A DNA stretch of 64,000 bases from Candidatus Thiodiazotropha endoloripes (GCF_001708965.1 NZ_LVJW01000003.1:2273834-2337833); one strand, 5' to 3'; numbered from the stretch's first letter, positions 53,966 through 64,000 are shown. Numbers and translations: made by a program. The notes: generated by a model not told the origin, from the sequence alone.

Positions 53966-56569
53966 TCAAGCAATCAACTTAACCGCAATCTCCTCTCCCC
54001 GCTTGGCAGATTCCACATACTCATCCATCTTGTCGAAGTTGAGATACTTGTAGATCTCCGGTGCCATGGAGTCGATCTTGGTGGCGTAGGCCATGTACTC
54101 CTCCACCGTGGGTAGCTTGCCCATGACGGCGGCTACTGCGGCCAGCTCTGCTGATGACAGGAAGACATCGGCACCCTGCCCCAAGCGGTTGGGGAAGTTA
54201 CGTGTGGAAGTTGAGACCGCTGTTGAACCCGCCGCAATACGCGCCTGGTTGCCCATACAGAGTGAACAGCCGGGCATTTCGGTGCGGGCACCGGCACTGG
54301 CGTAGACATTGTAAACGCCCTCTTCCATCAGCTGCTGCTCATCCATCTTGGTGGGCGGCGCCAGCCAGAGGCGGGTCGGGATCGACTCGCCGGAGGCTTC
54401 CAGCATCTTGGCAGTGGCACGGAAGTGACCGATGTTGGTCATACAGGAGCCGATGAAGACTTCGTCGATCCTGGTGCCGGCGATCTCCGACAGGGGCTTC
54501 ACATCGTCCGGATCGTTGGGGCATGCCAGCAGAGGCTCTTTGATCTCGGACATGTCGATCTCGATGACTTCGGCGTACTCCGCATCCGCATCGGCACGCA
54601 TCAGGCTCGGATTCTCCAGCCACTCTTCCATCGCCCGGGCGCGACGTTCCAGGGTGCGGGCATCCTCGTAGCCGTTATCGATCATCCAACGCAGCATGGT
54701 GATGTTGGAGCGCAGGTACTCTGCAACAGACTCTTCGGAGAGCTCGATGGTACAGCCACCGGCGGAGCGCTCGGCCGAGGCATCGGAGAGTTCGAAAGCC
54801 TGCTCCACGGTCAGATCGGGCAGCCCCTGGATCTCCAGGATGCGACCGTTATAGATGTTCTTTTTGCCCTTCTTCTCCACGGTCAGCAGACCCCGCTGCA
54901 GAGCGGCGTAGGGAATCGCATTGACCAGATCACGCAGAGTGATACCGGGCTGCATCTCACCGGTGAACTTCACCAGCACCGACTCAGGCATATCCAGCGG
55001 GATCACGCCCAGGGCCGCGCCGAAGGCGACAAGACCGGAACCGGCCGGGAAAGAGATGCCCAGCGGGAAACGGGTGTGGGAGTCACCACCGGTACCCACC
55101 TGATCGGGCAGCAGCATACGGTTGAGCCAGGAGTGGATGATGCCGTCACCGGGACGCAGGGAGACACCACCGCGATTCTGGATGAAATCTGGCAGGGTGT
55201 GCTGGGTGTTGATGTCCACCGGCTTGGGGTAGGCGGCGGTATGGCAGAAGGACTGCATCACCAGGTCGGCACTGAAGCCGAGACAGGCCAGCTCTTTCAG
55301 TTCGTCACGGGTCATCGGGCCAGTGGTATCCTGGGAACCGACCGTGCTCATACGGGGCTCGCAGTAGGTGCCGGGGCGGATCCCCGCCACACCGCAGGCC
55401 TGCCCCACCATCTTCTGCGCCAGAGTAAAGCCCTTACCGGAATCTTCAGGGTCCACCGGACGACGGAACATCTCGGTGGCACCCAAGCCCAGGGCTTCCC
55501 GTGCCCGCTCAGTCAGAGAGCGACCGATAATCAGAGGAATACGACCGCCCGCCTTCGCTTCGTCGAGCAGCACCTCGGTCTTCAGGCTGAACTCGGAGAG
55601 CAGTTCACCGGAATCCGTTTCGATCTTGCCCTCGTACGGCTTGACCACAATCACATCCCCCATGGCGAGCTTCTCTACCGGGCACTCGATTGGCAGAGCG
55701 CCGGAATCCTCTACGGTATTGAAGAAGATCGGTGCGATCTTGCCACCCAGTACCACACCACCCTGGCGTTTGTTGGGAACAAAGGGGATGTCGTCACCCA
55801 TGTGCCAAAGCACGGAATTGGTGGCTGACTTACGGGAGGAGCCGGTACCCACAACGTCGCCCACATAGGCCAGGGGCAATCCCTTCTCCTTGAGTGCATT
55901 GAGTTCGACTATGGGTCCGATCTTGCCCTGCTCATCCGGTCTGATGCCTTCACGCTCGTTCTTCAGCATTGCCAGGGCATGCAGCGGAATATCGGGACGG
56001 GACCAGGCATCCTGGGCCGGTGACAGGTCGTCGGTGTTGGTCTCACCGGTAACCTTGAACACGGTGAGCTTGATCGCTTCCGGTACATCGGGCTTGCGCT
56101 TGAACCACTCGGCCTCCGCCCAGGAGTTCATCACCGCCTTGGCGTGGGTATTACCCGCATCCGCCTTCTCCTTCACATCGTGGAAGGCATCGAACATCAG
56201 CAGGGTGAATTTCAGCTGCTCGGCAGCCAGCTCGCCCAGCTCGGTATCATCCATCAGTTCGATCAGCGGCTGGATGTTGTAGCCACCCAGCATGGTGCCC
56301 AGCAGCTCCACCGCCTTGGCCTTGTCCACCAGTGGACTGTCCGCCTCACCCTGGGCCACGGCAGCCAGGAAGCCCGCTTTGACGTAAGCCGCATCGTCAA
56401 CACCAGGTGGCACCCGGTTGGTCAGAAGATCGAGTAGGGTCTCCTCCTCTCCCGCCGGTGGGCTCTTCAACAGTTCAACCAGATCGGCGACCTGCTGCGC
56501 ATTCAGGGGCAGTGGGGGGATACCTTGTTCGGCACGTTCTGCAGCATGTTGACGATAGGCTTCGAGCAT
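53966..56569 (-). CDS. acnB: Aconitate hydratase B
   Basis: An 867-residue aconitase B, the usual length. The N-terminal HEAT-like domain ([21 protein letters not shown]) is followed by the swivel domain (about 160-380) and the catalytic core. The [4Fe-4S] ligands are in [12 protein letters not shown] (about 710) and [14 protein letters not shown] (about 769-773). It interconverts citrate and isocitrate in the TCA cycle and, when its cluster is lost, can bind mRNA. GGAGAGAGATT precedes the ATG. It is divergent from a LysR-type regulator 272 bp away. A 1.4-kb opposite-strand frame inside it is only a codon-bias shadow. Confidence 0.97.
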   Translation of the reverse strand: MLEAYRQHAAERAEQGIPPLPLNAQQVADLVELLKSPPAGEEETLLDLLTNRVPPGVDDAAYVKAGFLAAVAQGEADSPLVDKAKAVELLGTMLGGYNIQPLIELMDDTELGELAAEQLKFTLLMFDAFHDVKEKADAGNTHAKAVMNSWAEAEWFKRKPDVPEAIKLTVFKVTGETNTDDLSPAQDAWSRPDIPLHALAMLKNEREGIRPDEQGKIGPIVELNALKEKGLPLAYVGDVVGTGSSRKSATNSVLWHMGDDIPFVPNKRQGGVVLGGKIAPIFFNTVEDSGALPIECPVEKLAMGDVIVVKPYEGKIETDSGELLSEFSLKTEVLLDEAKAGGRIPLIIGRSLTERAREALGLGATEMFRRPVDPEDSGKGFTLAQKMVGQACGVAGIRPGTYCEPRMSTVGSQDTTGPMTRDELKELACLGFSADLVMQSFCHTAAYPKPVDINTQHTLPDFIQNRGGVSLRPGDGIIHSWLNRMLLPDQVGTGGDSHTRFPLGISFPAGSGLVAFGAALGVIPLDMPESVLVKFTGEMQPGITLRDLVNAIPYAALQRGLLTVEKKGKKNIYNGRILEIQGLPDLTVEQAFELSDASAERSAGGCTIELSEESVAEYLRSNITMLRWMIDNGYEDARTLERRARAMEEWLENPSLMRADADAEYAEVIEIDMSEIKEPLLACPNDPDDVKPLSEIAGTRIDEVFIGSCMTNIGHFRATAKMLEASGESIPTRLWLAPPTKMDEQQLMEEGVYNVYASAGARTEMPGCSLCMGNQARIAAGSTAVSTSTRNFPNRLGQGADVFLSSAELAAVAAVMGKLPTVEEYMAYATKIDSMAPEIYKYLNFDKMDEYVESAKRGEEIAVKLIA

Positions 56570-56841
56570 AATCTCTCTCCTGGGTTCAGGGGATCAACGG
56601 CCAGTCATGCCCGTTGTCCGATGGGGATCGTTCTGGTCAACCAACCAGATAATATTGGGCACGATATCAGACCGCTTAACATACGTATAATTGATTGTTC
56701 GCATGTATTGTATAAATATTTTGCATGCTATAATTTTGTCATGACCTCTTCATCACAGGTTTTAATCCCTGCCCTCAACCTTAGGAGTGACGCCATGCAT
56801 GCTGTCTCATCCGATCATTCCCTTGCCTGGGAATAACCACC
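56570..56841. promoter_or_regulatory. Divergent acnB / LysR control region
   Basis: 272 bp between divergent starts. On the plus strand, TTGTAT (56708) and TATAAT (56729) could serve as a promoter for the LysR gene with a short 15-bp spacer. GCATG occurs at 56701 and again at 56723 within an AT-rich segment, a possible operator. LysR regulators commonly bind such shared regions, but the target here is unproven. Confidence 0.5.
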
Positions 56842-57723
56842 ATGGACCTGTTGTTGATGCGTTCTCTGGTTGCGATTGCCGATACCGGCTCGATCACCGA
56901 AGCGGCGGATCGGATCGGTCTCACTCAACCCGCCCTATCCCGCCGCTTGCAGCAACTGGAGGACTATTTCGGTGCAGAGCTGTTCTCCCGGGGTCGCAAG
57001 GGGGTGCAGCTGACTGAAATCGGTCGCCTGGTGGAGAACGAGGCGCGCATCCTGATTGCCCGATACGACCACCTACGGGACCAGGTCAGAGCCCACCAGG
57101 GTCTCGAAGGGGGCACAGTGAGAATCGGTGGTGGCGCCACTGCTGTCTCATTTCTTCTGCCGAAAGCAATCGCCTCCTTTCAGGGTAGCCATCCGGCGGT
57201 GAAGTTTCAGTTGAAAGAGGCCGGCAGTAATGAGGTGGCCGAGGATGTGATTAACGGCCGCCTGGAACTGGGATTGGTGACCATGCCGGTGAAAAACCGG
57301 GAACTCAAAGTCTGGCCACTGCTCACCGACCGGATCGTGCTGGTTGGACCCAAACAGCACCCACTGGCGAAAAAGCGCCGTATCAGTGCCAGCGCATTGG
57401 ATGGTATCTCCTTTGTCGGTTTTGAAGCGGATACTGCGGTTCGCCAGATCATCGATGCCACACTGCGAGATGCGGGCGTGGCGATGAATGTGGTGATGGA
57501 GCTTCGCTCGATCCCAGCCATCCTGAGGATGGTGGCTACCACCGGTAATCTGGCCTTCGTCAGTCAACTCGGGGTGGACAGCCTGGAGGATGTGGCGGAG
57601 ATCGAGGTCAAGGACTTCAAGGTCGAGAGAGAGCTGGCGGTCATTGCCCGTCGAGGCAGTACCCTCTCACCGGCAGCTCAGGCGTTTGCCGATCTGCTGC
57701 GGAATGTGGTGGTAGACGGCTAA
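56842..57723 (+). CDS. LysR-family transcriptional regulator
   Basis: A 293-residue LysR-type regulator. The winged helix-turn-helix is at the N-terminus (LLLMRSLVAIADTGSITEAADRIGLTQPALSRRLQQLEDYFGAELFSR), followed by a linker helix and the effector domain (about 90-290; VRIGGGATAVSFLLPKAIASFQ, then RLELGLVTMPV). Its inducer is unknown. It is divergent from acnB and ends 103 bp before the 3' end of the allophanate hydrolase gene. It could control acnB, since LysR proteins often regulate the divergent neighbour, but that is inference. Confidence 0.94.
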   Translation: MDLLLMRSLVAIADTGSITEAADRIGLTQPALSRRLQQLEDYFGAELFSRGRKGVQLTEIGRLVENEARILIARYDHLRDQVRAHQGLEGGTVRIGGGATAVSFLLPKAIASFQGSHPAVKFQLKEAGSNEVAEDVINGRLELGLVTMPVKNRELKVWPLLTDRIVLVGPKQHPLAKKRRISASALDGISFVGFEADTAVRQIIDATLRDAGVAMNVVMELRSIPAILRMVATTGNLAFVSQLGVDSLEDVAEIEVKDFKVERELAVIARRGSTLSPAAQAFADLLRNVVVDG

Positions 57724-57826
57724 CGGGTTTTTGACCTTGGCTTATTGTCGCAATTGAACGCGAAGTACCCTAAATTATTGCGAATCGTTAGTAGCTGGAT
57801 AACTTGCCTCACTCACTCTGACAGGG

Positions 57827-59638
57827 TTATCTGTTCAGATAAGCCTTCCAACCACCGTAACCGGTAATCTCTTTAGCCCCGGTTATCGCATATGATTCAC
57901 AGATGAAACCGCTTGCCTGGGTGCCATCGGCAAGCTTCAGCTTACCGATGCCAAGTGGTGATGGAATAGCTGCAACGAACCCCCCGAACTGACTCAGGGG
58001 CATCGACCAGACTTCAACCTCGATCGCCCCACCTGCTGCTTCATCCAGTATCAATCCGGGTCTTGCGGGTGGTCCACCTGGCAAGGCGTACATTCTGTAG
58101 ATCGGGGCTGTCTTGGTTTTGGCTTTAAACGTGGCGCCACGTTCAGTCAACTGCCAGTTGAGTGGCAGACCTTGCAGATGGGCGCCACACACCACAACGT
58201 CGATCTTATTGTAGTCACCCACTGATGGTTGAGCAGTTGATTGAAGTTCATACTGGGATGCACCGATTTTCAACTCAAACTGTCGGTGAATCCGTTTCGC
58301 AATGGAGAGCAGAGCCCGGTCTGTAAAGGCATCACCGACCAGCGTGATACCGAAAGGCAGACCGGAAGTGGTCATCTGCGTCGGCACGGCTACTGAAGCC
58401 AGATCCAGCAGATTCATAAAGTTGGTGTAGTAACCCAACTGACTGTTACGCAGAATAGGCTCTTCCAACATCTGCTCAATGGTAAAGCAGGTGCCTGCGG
58501 TGGGTGTCAGAAGACAGTCGACCGCTGCCAGTTGTCGATTACAGATCGCCTTCAATCCGCTCAACCTGTATTGCGCTTCAAACAGGCTGCCGGCCTGCAA
58601 TGCCTTACCGGGTTCGATGATCTCCCGCACGACCGGGAACAGCGCTTGCGGGTTGTCATCAATCAAAGGCTGGGTTGCCAGATAACGCTCTGCCACCCAG
58701 GGCCCTTCATAGAGCAGTCTGGCTGCTTCGGCAAAGGGTTGATAATCAATCTCAATGAACTCGATCCCATCTGTTTCAAGTTGCTTGAGGGTATCGCGAT
58801 AGGCTTGTTGATAGGCCTGATCACCGAAGAAGTTCAACTGCTGCCCAGGGATGACACCGACCTTCAGCGGTCCTTGCCGCTCACCATAGTGCCGTTTTTG
58901 ATTCTGAAATGGATTGTTGCGGCTGTATTCGTCATCCGCATCATAGGCTTCGGCCACCGACAGCACCAGATTGGCATCATCGGTGTCACAGGCGAAGAGG
59001 GTGATGCAATCCAGACTTCGGCAGGCTGGCACCAGGCCTTTGGTGGATAACAGGCCCCGGCTTGGCTTTAAACCGATCAGGTTGTTGAAACAGGCAGGCA
59101 CCCGGCCCGATCCGGCGGTATCGGTTCCCAGGCTGAAGCTGGCAAGCCCCAGAGCAACTGACACGGCGGAACCGGAACTTGAACCACCGCTGATATAGTC
59201 CGGCTTGAAAGCATTTCTGCAGGCACCCCAGGGGGACCGGGTACCATTCAGGCCGGTGGCAAACTGATCGAGATTGGCTTTACCCACCGGGATGGCACCG
59301 GCGGCAATCAATCGCTCAACCACGGTCGCGGATGCCGTCGGGGTATAGGCAAACTCGATACAGGCCGCTGTGGTCGGGATCTCATTGAGATCGATATTGT
59401 CTTTGATGGCAAAGGGAATGCCCCATAAGGGGAAGCGCGCCAGATCGAGCTGTTGCAATCGATCGAGATAGTGTGCCTGCTCTGCTTCACTGAGCAGATG
59501 GATCCAGATGTTGTAATCCTCATACTCCGAGGCACGCTTACGGATCGTCTGCATCACCTGCTCAGGTGTCAGACTGCCGCTAAGATAAGCTCTGCGTAGT
59601 GCAGAGATGGTCATCTCATAGGGAAAGTCTGTTGTCAT
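57827..59638 (-). CDS. atzF: Allophanate hydrolase
   Basis: A 603-residue amidase-signature enzyme that splits allophanate into CO2 and ammonia. The catalytic Lys is in FAIKDNIDLN (about 80), and the Ser-cisSer-Lys core is in SGGSSSGSAVSVALGLASFSLGTDTAGSGRVPA (about 150-180). The C-terminal domain (about 460-603; VVCGAHLQGLPLNWQLTERGA) is the typical allophanate-hydrolase extension. The gene follows the carboxylase by three bases and must be co-transcribed. It completes the release of nitrogen from urea or guanidine in this operon. Confidence 0.95.
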   Translation of the reverse strand: MTTDFPYEMTISALRRAYLSGSLTPEQVMQTIRKRASEYEDYNIWIHLLSEAEQAHYLDRLQQLDLARFPLWGIPFAIKDNIDLNEIPTTAACIEFAYTPTASATVVERLIAAGAIPVGKANLDQFATGLNGTRSPWGACRNAFKPDYISGGSSSGSAVSVALGLASFSLGTDTAGSGRVPACFNNLIGLKPSRGLLSTKGLVPACRSLDCITLFACDTDDANLVLSVAEAYDADDEYSRNNPFQNQKRHYGERQGPLKVGVIPGQQLNFFGDQAYQQAYRDTLKQLETDGIEFIEIDYQPFAEAARLLYEGPWVAERYLATQPLIDDNPQALFPVVREIIEPGKALQAGSLFEAQYRLSGLKAICNRQLAAVDCLLTPTAGTCFTIEQMLEEPILRNSQLGYYTNFMNLLDLASVAVPTQMTTSGLPFGITLVGDAFTDRALLSIAKRIHRQFELKIGASQYELQSTAQPSVGDYNKIDVVVCGAHLQGLPLNWQLTERGATFKAKTKTAPIYRMYALPGGPPARPGLILDEAAGGAIEVEVWSMPLSQFGGFVAAIPSPLGIGKLKLADGTQASGFICESYAITGAKEITGYGGWKAYLNR

Positions 59639-59641
59639 GAG

Positions 59642-62600
59642 CTAACCCTCCTGCAGGACGACCAAGGCCTGCCCCGCTCCAACCCGCTGCCCATTTTCCA
59701 ACAACACATGGGTAACCGTACTGTCGGCCGAGGCATAGACCGGAATCTCCATTTTCATTGACTCCAGAATCATCAGACATTCACCCGCTTTCACCTGTTG
59801 GCCGACACTGACCTCCGTCTGCCAGACACTGCCGCTGATCGGACTGTCGATCACCAGACTATCTTCCGGCCAACTGCTATCTGTCTGCTCTTCGGTCTGT
59901 TCGTTCACTTCAAAGTTGAATTGTCCATCCGCATGCCATTGGGCGAGCTCGGCTTCGAAGGCCTGCTGCCGGTGTTGACGGAATGCTTCGATCTCAGCTT
60001 GCTGTGAATGGATGAACGCCTGGTATTCAGTCAGACTGAAACGACTCTCCTCAATCTTTATCGGATAGCGACCCTGGGGAAAGTCTTTGCGAATGGTGAC
60101 CAGCTCATCCTGTGTGACTTCATAAAAACGTATCTGATCAAAGAATCTCAACAGCCAGGGTTTTTCAAAGGCCGTTGTCTGTTTGTAACGGTTCCACATC
60201 TGCAGAGTGCGTCCGACGAACTGATATCCTCCCGGCCCTTCCATGCCATAGACACAGAGATAGGAGCCGCCGATACCCACTGAATTTTCTGCGGTCCAGG
60301 TTCTGGCTGGATTGTATTTGGTGGTCACCAACCGATGACGGGGATCCACCGGCGTGGCGACCGGTGCACCAAGATAGACATCACCCAATCCCATCACCAG
60401 GTAGGAGGCCTCAAACACAATCCGTTTCACATCATCGATGCTTTGAAGCCCATTGATGCGACGTATGAACTCCAGGTTACTGGGGCACCAGGGTGCATTC
60501 TTGCGCACCGACTGATCATACTTTTCAATTGCTTTATGACAGGCTTCGTCATCCCATGAGAGGGGTATATGCACAATCCTCGAGGGCACATGGAGCTGAT
60601 CGATCTGACTCGCCAGTGCGTGCTCCGCAGTCTTCAGATGGAGCAGCAGTTTGCGCTGACTGAGTCGTTGAGCATCGTAGTGAATCTGTAGTGAGCGAAT
60701 CCCCGGGGTCATTTCCTGCAGCCCAATGAGAGGATGTTGCTGTAACCACTGCATCAATGCATGGGCACGAAATCGCAGTGAAATATCCAGTGCCTGTTCG
60801 CCATACTCCACCAACATGAAGTGATCGCCGGCAAGACGATAGACCACATCGACACCATATTCACTGCTTCCAAGCTGTCCCACGACAGGGGTGGTGATCT
60901 CAGTGGGCTGGTATTGATCGGTCAGCGGTCTCAACTGGGCAACAGCTTCGATCTGATCCTGTTCCAGCCTGACGGCCGTTTCCAGATCCACCGGCAAAAA
61001 GCTGACTTTATCTCCGGCACGCAGTTGCCCCAGCTTCCACAGATCGGCCTGGATCACGGTTGCCGGACAGACAAAACCGCCCAGTGAGGGACCATCCGGT
61101 CCGAGTATCACCGGCATGTCACCGGTAAAATCCACTGTACCGAAGGCATAGGCGTTATCATGAATATTCGAGGGATGGAGTCCCGCTTCCCCGCCATCCT
61201 TACGCGCCCACTCGGGCTTGGGTCCGATCAGACGGATTCCGGTACGGCTGGAGTTGTAGTGGACTTCCCACTGGTGTGAAATGAACCGGTCGATATCCGG
61301 CTGAGTAAAAAAATCCGGGGCGCCGTGGGGACCATAGATCACCCGCAACTGCCACTCATGGGTTATCTGTGGCCTGGCATTTTCAGCGATCGTTTTCTGG
61401 TCGGTCAGGTTGTCGGATGAGGCGATCCTCAACACATCACCAGCTCGCAGAGCCCGGCCGTTGTGGCCGCCGAACTGTCCCAGGGTGAAGGTCGATTTGG
61501 AACCCAGATAGTCCGGGCAGTGAATGCCGCCGCTAACCGCCAGATAACTTCTCGCCCCCTGCTGTTTGATTCTGCCCAGGGTGAGTGTCTGCCCGGCATG
61601 AATCTCCACCGCGCTCCACATCGCCAAAGGTTCACCATCGAGGCGCGCTTCGATCTCCGCACCGGTGAGTGCAATCCGGCTATCACAGCTGAACTTCAGG
61701 CTAGGCCCCTGGATGGTGATCTCCATGCCGGCCGCCCCGGCTGGATTGCCCAGCAGCCGGTTGGCCAGCTGAAAGGAGTAGTTGTCGAAAGGACCCGATG
61801 GAGGCACACCCACATCCCAGTAACCCGTTCTTGCGGGATAGTCCTGAATGGTGGTCTGGGTTCCTCCCTGCATCACATCGATACGGCTCGGGGTATAGAC
61901 AAAATCATTGAGATAGCGGGTCGTCACTTCGCCCGCCAGCAGCAAAGGATCCCGACTCAACACCGACAGGTAGTCCAGATTGGTCTCACTGCCATAGAGT
62001 CGGATTGCCGCGAGTGTGGCCTGGAGTTTTGCAAATGCTGCCTTCCGCTCAGCAGCATGGACAATCACCTTCGCCAGCATGGGGTCAAAATAGGCGGGCA
62101 CTTCGACACCCGACTCGATCCAGTGGTCTATCCTCACATCCTTGTCATCGGGAAACACTACCTCGGTCAACAGTCCAGGTGAGGGTTGAAAACCCCGATA
62201 GGGATCTTCCGCATAGAGTCTGACCTGGACCGCATGGCCTTGTGGTGACAGGGTGGAACGCTCACGCTGCAGATCGACACGATCGCCTGCAGCCTGTCTG
62301 ATCATCCACTCCACCAGATCGACCCCGTAGACCTCCTCCGTCACCCCGTGTTCCACCTGCAGACGGGTGTTGACCTCAAGAAAGTAGAACGCATCCGTAT
62401 CCGCATCATAGATAAACTCAACCGTGCCTGCATTCCGATAGTGGACACTGGAGAGCAGGGATTCGGCGGTGCGATAGAGTTGTTGGCGTATCTCATCGGT
62501 GAGATTGGGCGCCGGACACTCCTCAACGACTTTCTGATTGCGTCGCTGACTGGAACAGTCCCGTTCGCCGATCGCCAATGCGCCACCTTCACCATCACCA

Positions 62601-63238
62601 AAAACCTGAACTTCGATATGTCTGGCCCTGGCGATAAACTTTTCTATGAATACCCCGTCATTGGCGAAGTTGTTGGCCCCAAGGCGCTTGACCGAATCGA
62701 AGGCCCCAGTCACCTCTGCAGATGAGTGACACAACTGCATACCGATGCCACCACCCCCGGCGGTACTCTTCAGCATCACCGGATAGCCGATACTCTCCGC
62801 TGATGCCAGCGCGGACTGGAGATCCTGCAGCAGTTCGGTGCCCGGAGTCAGTGGTACATCCGCCTGTTGTGCCAGCTCCCTGGCTTTGTGTTTCAAACCA
62901 AACAGCTCCATCTGCTCCGGAGTCGGTCCGATGAAGACGATACCTTCTGCTTCGCAGCGTCTGACAAAATCGGCATTCTCACTGAGAAAGCCGTAACCGG
63001 GGTGTATCGCATCGACACCATTCGCTTTGGCAATGGCAATGATCTTATCCATATCCAGATAGGTTTCGGCGGCCACCCCATCTCCGAGGGAATAAGCCTG
63101 GTCTGCATGGCGAACATGCAGACTATCCGCATCACTCTCTGCGTAAACGGCCAGGGATGGAATACGGAGTCTTTGCAGGGTGCGGATGATCCGTGTTGCG
63201 ATGGCACCACGGTTGGCGATCATTACTTTGGAAAACAT
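59642..63238 (-). CDS. Urea/guanidine carboxylase, biotin-dependent
   Basis: A 1198-residue biotin carboxylase fusion. The ATP-grasp biotin carboxylase is N-terminal (about 1-445; VMIANRGAIATRIIRTL, KSTAGGGGIGMQLC, LEVNTRLQVEHGVTEEV). The KipA-like (AHS2; about 465-780) and KipI-like (AHS1; about 815-1020) carboxyltransferase domains follow, and the biotinyl domain with ESMKMEIP (about 1160) ends the protein. Databases usually call this 'urea carboxylase'. Linked to DUF1989 proteins and allophanate hydrolase, enzymes of this type have been shown to prefer guanidine (established for such operons in other bacteria), so guanidine carboxylase is the better guess. The substrate residues need alignment. 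AAGGTAAGC precedes the ATG; two hairpins lie upstream. Confidence 0.93.
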   Translation of the reverse strand: MFSKVMIANRGAIATRIIRTLQRLRIPSLAVYAESDADSLHVRHADQAYSLGDGVAAETYLDMDKIIAIAKANGVDAIHPGYGFLSENADFVRRCEAEGIVFIGPTPEQMELFGLKHKARELAQQADVPLTPGTELLQDLQSALASAESIGYPVMLKSTAGGGGIGMQLCHSSAEVTGAFDSVKRLGANNFANDGVFIEKFIARARHIEVQVFGDGEGGALAIGERDCSSQRRNQKVVEECPAPNLTDEIRQQLYRTAESLLSSVHYRNAGTVEFIYDADTDAFYFLEVNTRLQVEHGVTEEVYGVDLVEWMIRQAAGDRVDLQRERSTLSPQGHAVQVRLYAEDPYRGFQPSPGLLTEVVFPDDKDVRIDHWIESGVEVPAYFDPMLAKVIVHAAERKAAFAKLQATLAAIRLYGSETNLDYLSVLSRDPLLLAGEVTTRYLNDFVYTPSRIDVMQGGTQTTIQDYPARTGYWDVGVPPSGPFDNYSFQLANRLLGNPAGAAGMEITIQGPSLKFSCDSRIALTGAEIEARLDGEPLAMWSAVEIHAGQTLTLGRIKQQGARSYLAVSGGIHCPDYLGSKSTFTLGQFGGHNGRALRAGDVLRIASSDNLTDQKTIAENARPQITHEWQLRVIYGPHGAPDFFTQPDIDRFISHQWEVHYNSSRTGIRLIGPKPEWARKDGGEAGLHPSNIHDNAYAFGTVDFTGDMPVILGPDGPSLGGFVCPATVIQADLWKLGQLRAGDKVSFLPVDLETAVRLEQDQIEAVAQLRPLTDQYQPTEITTPVVGQLGSSEYGVDVVYRLAGDHFMLVEYGEQALDISLRFRAHALMQWLQQHPLIGLQEMTPGIRSLQIHYDAQRLSQRKLLLHLKTAEHALASQIDQLHVPSRIVHIPLSWDDEACHKAIEKYDQSVRKNAPWCPSNLEFIRRINGLQSIDDVKRIVFEASYLVMGLGDVYLGAPVATPVDPRHRLVTTKYNPARTWTAENSVGIGGSYLCVYGMEGPGGYQFVGRTLQMWNRYKQTTAFEKPWLLRFFDQIRFYEVTQDELVTIRKDFPQGRYPIKIEESRFSLTEYQAFIHSQQAEIEAFRQHRQQAFEAELAQWHADGQFNFEVNEQTEEQTDSSWPEDSLVIDSPISGSVWQTEVSVGQQVKAGECLMILESMKMEIPVYASADSTVTHVLLENGQRVGAGQALVVLQEG

Positions 63239-63248
63239 GCTTACCTTG

Positions 63249-63297
63249 ACCGGGTCGTCCCGGTTAAAAAAAGCGTCATCAGTGGTCGTCCACTGAT
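63249..63297 (-). promoter_or_regulatory. Two tetraloop hairpins before the carboxylase gene
   Basis: On the minus strand ATCAGTGG-ACGA-CCACTGAT is followed by GACGC and a run of seven T, then ACCGGG-ACGA-CCCGGT just before the RBS. The first resembles an intrinsic terminator with a displaced T-run and may reduce read-through from the DUF1989 gene. The second could affect ribosome access. Confidence 0.55.
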
Positions 63298-63324
63298 CCT
63301 TCGTTAATCAATGCTGCAATCTGT

Positions 63325-63972
63325 TCAGGCACTACCCCAGATCAGACACTCGATCGGGGTCGGGTTGTAACCGTTACAGGGGTTGTTCAATTGAGGACAA
63401 TTTGAAAGCAACACAATCACATCCATCTCGGCCCTGAGCTCCACATACTTTCCCGGGGCGGAGATACCGTCTTCAAAGGTCAATCCCCCTGCTGCGGTGA
63501 CCGGCACATTCATAAAGAAATTGATGTTATGAGTGATATCTCGTTTGCTGATGCCATACTCGGGGTGTTCCGCCACTGCCAGCATCCAGCTGTCACGACA
63601 AGCGTGCATGCAACGCTTCTCCAGATCGTAGCGCACAGTATTGCTTTCCGTGGCACAGGCACCACCAAGGGTATCGTGACGGCCACAGGTATCGGCCACC
63701 ACTTCCAGCATCACGTTATTCTCATTCGAGCGGAGTTTCGAACCGGCAGTCAGATAGACGTTACCCTGCTCCCTGATGGTATCCATCGCACTGTAGCGCT
63801 CTGCCGGATTATCGGCTGAATAGAACAGGGTATCCGCCGCCTGGTTACCTTCCAGATCGAGGATGCGAATCGTCTCACCCGCTTTGACGATGCCGATGAA
63901 ATAGTCACCTGCATCAACCCGGGTTCTTCGGATTGCCTGCTGCGCCAACAGCTCTGACTCTTTGATCATCAT
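63325..63972 (-). CDS. DUF1989 protein, probable carboxyguanidine deiminase subunit
   Basis: A 215-residue protein of the DUF1989 family ('urea carboxylase-associated protein 1'). Family features are [58 protein letters not shown] (with the metal-site His/Cys), and the C-terminal [24 protein letters not shown]. In characterised operons a pair of such proteins (CgdA and CgdB) forms carboxyguanidine deiminase, converting carboxyguanidine to allophanate. The second DUF1989 gene and transporter genes would lie beyond the right edge. GGAGAGTAG precedes the start. The order DUF1989-carboxylase-hydrolase matches guanidine-utilisation operons. Confidence 0.9.
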   Translation of the reverse strand: MMIKESELLAQQAIRRTRVDAGDYFIGIVKAGETIRILDLEGNQAADTLFYSADNPAERYSAMDTIREQGNVYLTAGSKLRSNENNVMLEVVADTCGRHDTLGGACATESNTVRYDLEKRCMHACRDSWMLAVAEHPEYGISKRDITHNINFFMNVPVTAAGGLTFEDGISAPGKYVELRAEMDVIVLLSNCPQLNNPCNGYNPTPIECLIWGSA

Positions 63973-64000
63973 CTACTCTCCAATGCCGATATGATAGAGG

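Noticed and set aside
54425-55828. A 467-codon open frame on the plus strand opposite acnB.
   Set aside because: It lies entirely inside acnB, which is intact and full length; the reading is a codon-bias shadow with His/Gly/Thr-rich content and no family resemblance.
61463-62182. A 239-codon plus-strand frame inside the carboxylase gene.
   Set aside because: Antisense to a complete, well-conserved enzyme; no RBS or recognisable domain.
1-64000. CRISPR arrays, tRNA/rRNA genes, prophage structural genes, integrase or origin of replication.
   Set aside because: Looked for regularly spaced repeats, cloverleaf ends and phage-type gene runs; none seen. Absence is by eye only.

Overview
The window looks like chromosome of a sulfur-oxidising gammaproteobacterium. 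The evidence is a dissimilatory sulfite reductase pair (dsrAB) next to soxYZ and a YeeE/YedE sulfur transporter, a DMSO-reductase-family molybdoenzyme cluster, a TAXI-type TRAP transporter, AcnB, DbpA and seven cyclic-di-GMP enzymes. A free-living or symbiotic relative of Sedimenticola / Candidatus Thiodiazotropha would fit, but that placement is inference from gene content only.

Layout. 1-3.6 kb: a DmsA-like catalytic subunit (5' end outside the window), DmsB-like Fe-S subunit, TorD/DmsD-type chaperone and a multi-cluster ferredoxin; no DmsC-like anchor is seen. 3.7-6.7 kb: a thioredoxin-NHL protein and a Cache diguanylate cyclase. 7.3-13.4 kb: a PstS-like binding protein, then soxY-soxZ-yeeE-dsrA-dsrB and a small secreted protein ending at a strong terminator. 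This reads as a thiosulfate/sulfane-to-sulfite module, without dsrEFHC or dsrMKJOP nearby. 13.4-20.9 kb: a DUF2189 membrane protein, orphan cysteine proteins, an AT-rich sulfotransferase block and an RND exporter. 21.0-24.4 kb: a TAXI-TRAP uptake operon with a universal stress protein. 24.9-33 kb: a GlcF-like Fe-S protein, a DgcZ-like cyclase, a FIST sensor coupled to a GGDEF-EAL protein, and PhoD.

33-45 kb is a repeat- and transposon-scarred segment. It holds a possible ADP-ribosyltransferase gene, a broken REP-associated tyrosine transposase element with perfect 20-bp ends, a second copy of the 3' end of dbpA, two more cyclic-di-GMP proteins, dbpA itself, a dead IS4-type element, and several eroded IS91 pieces around GNAT, EF-hand and OmpA genes. 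45.4-52 kb: a very large CBS-PAS-GGDEF-EAL protein and a 7TMR-DISM diguanylate cyclase. 52.3-53.8 kb: an IS91 transposase gene interrupted by one amber codon. 54-57.7 kb: acnB divergent from a LysR regulator. 57.8-64 kb: allophanate hydrolase, a urea/guanidine carboxylase and a DUF1989 protein, most likely a guanidine-nitrogen operon that continues off the right edge.

No tRNA, rRNA, CRISPR array or integrase was recognised. All functions are read from sequence motifs and family memory; no searches were run.
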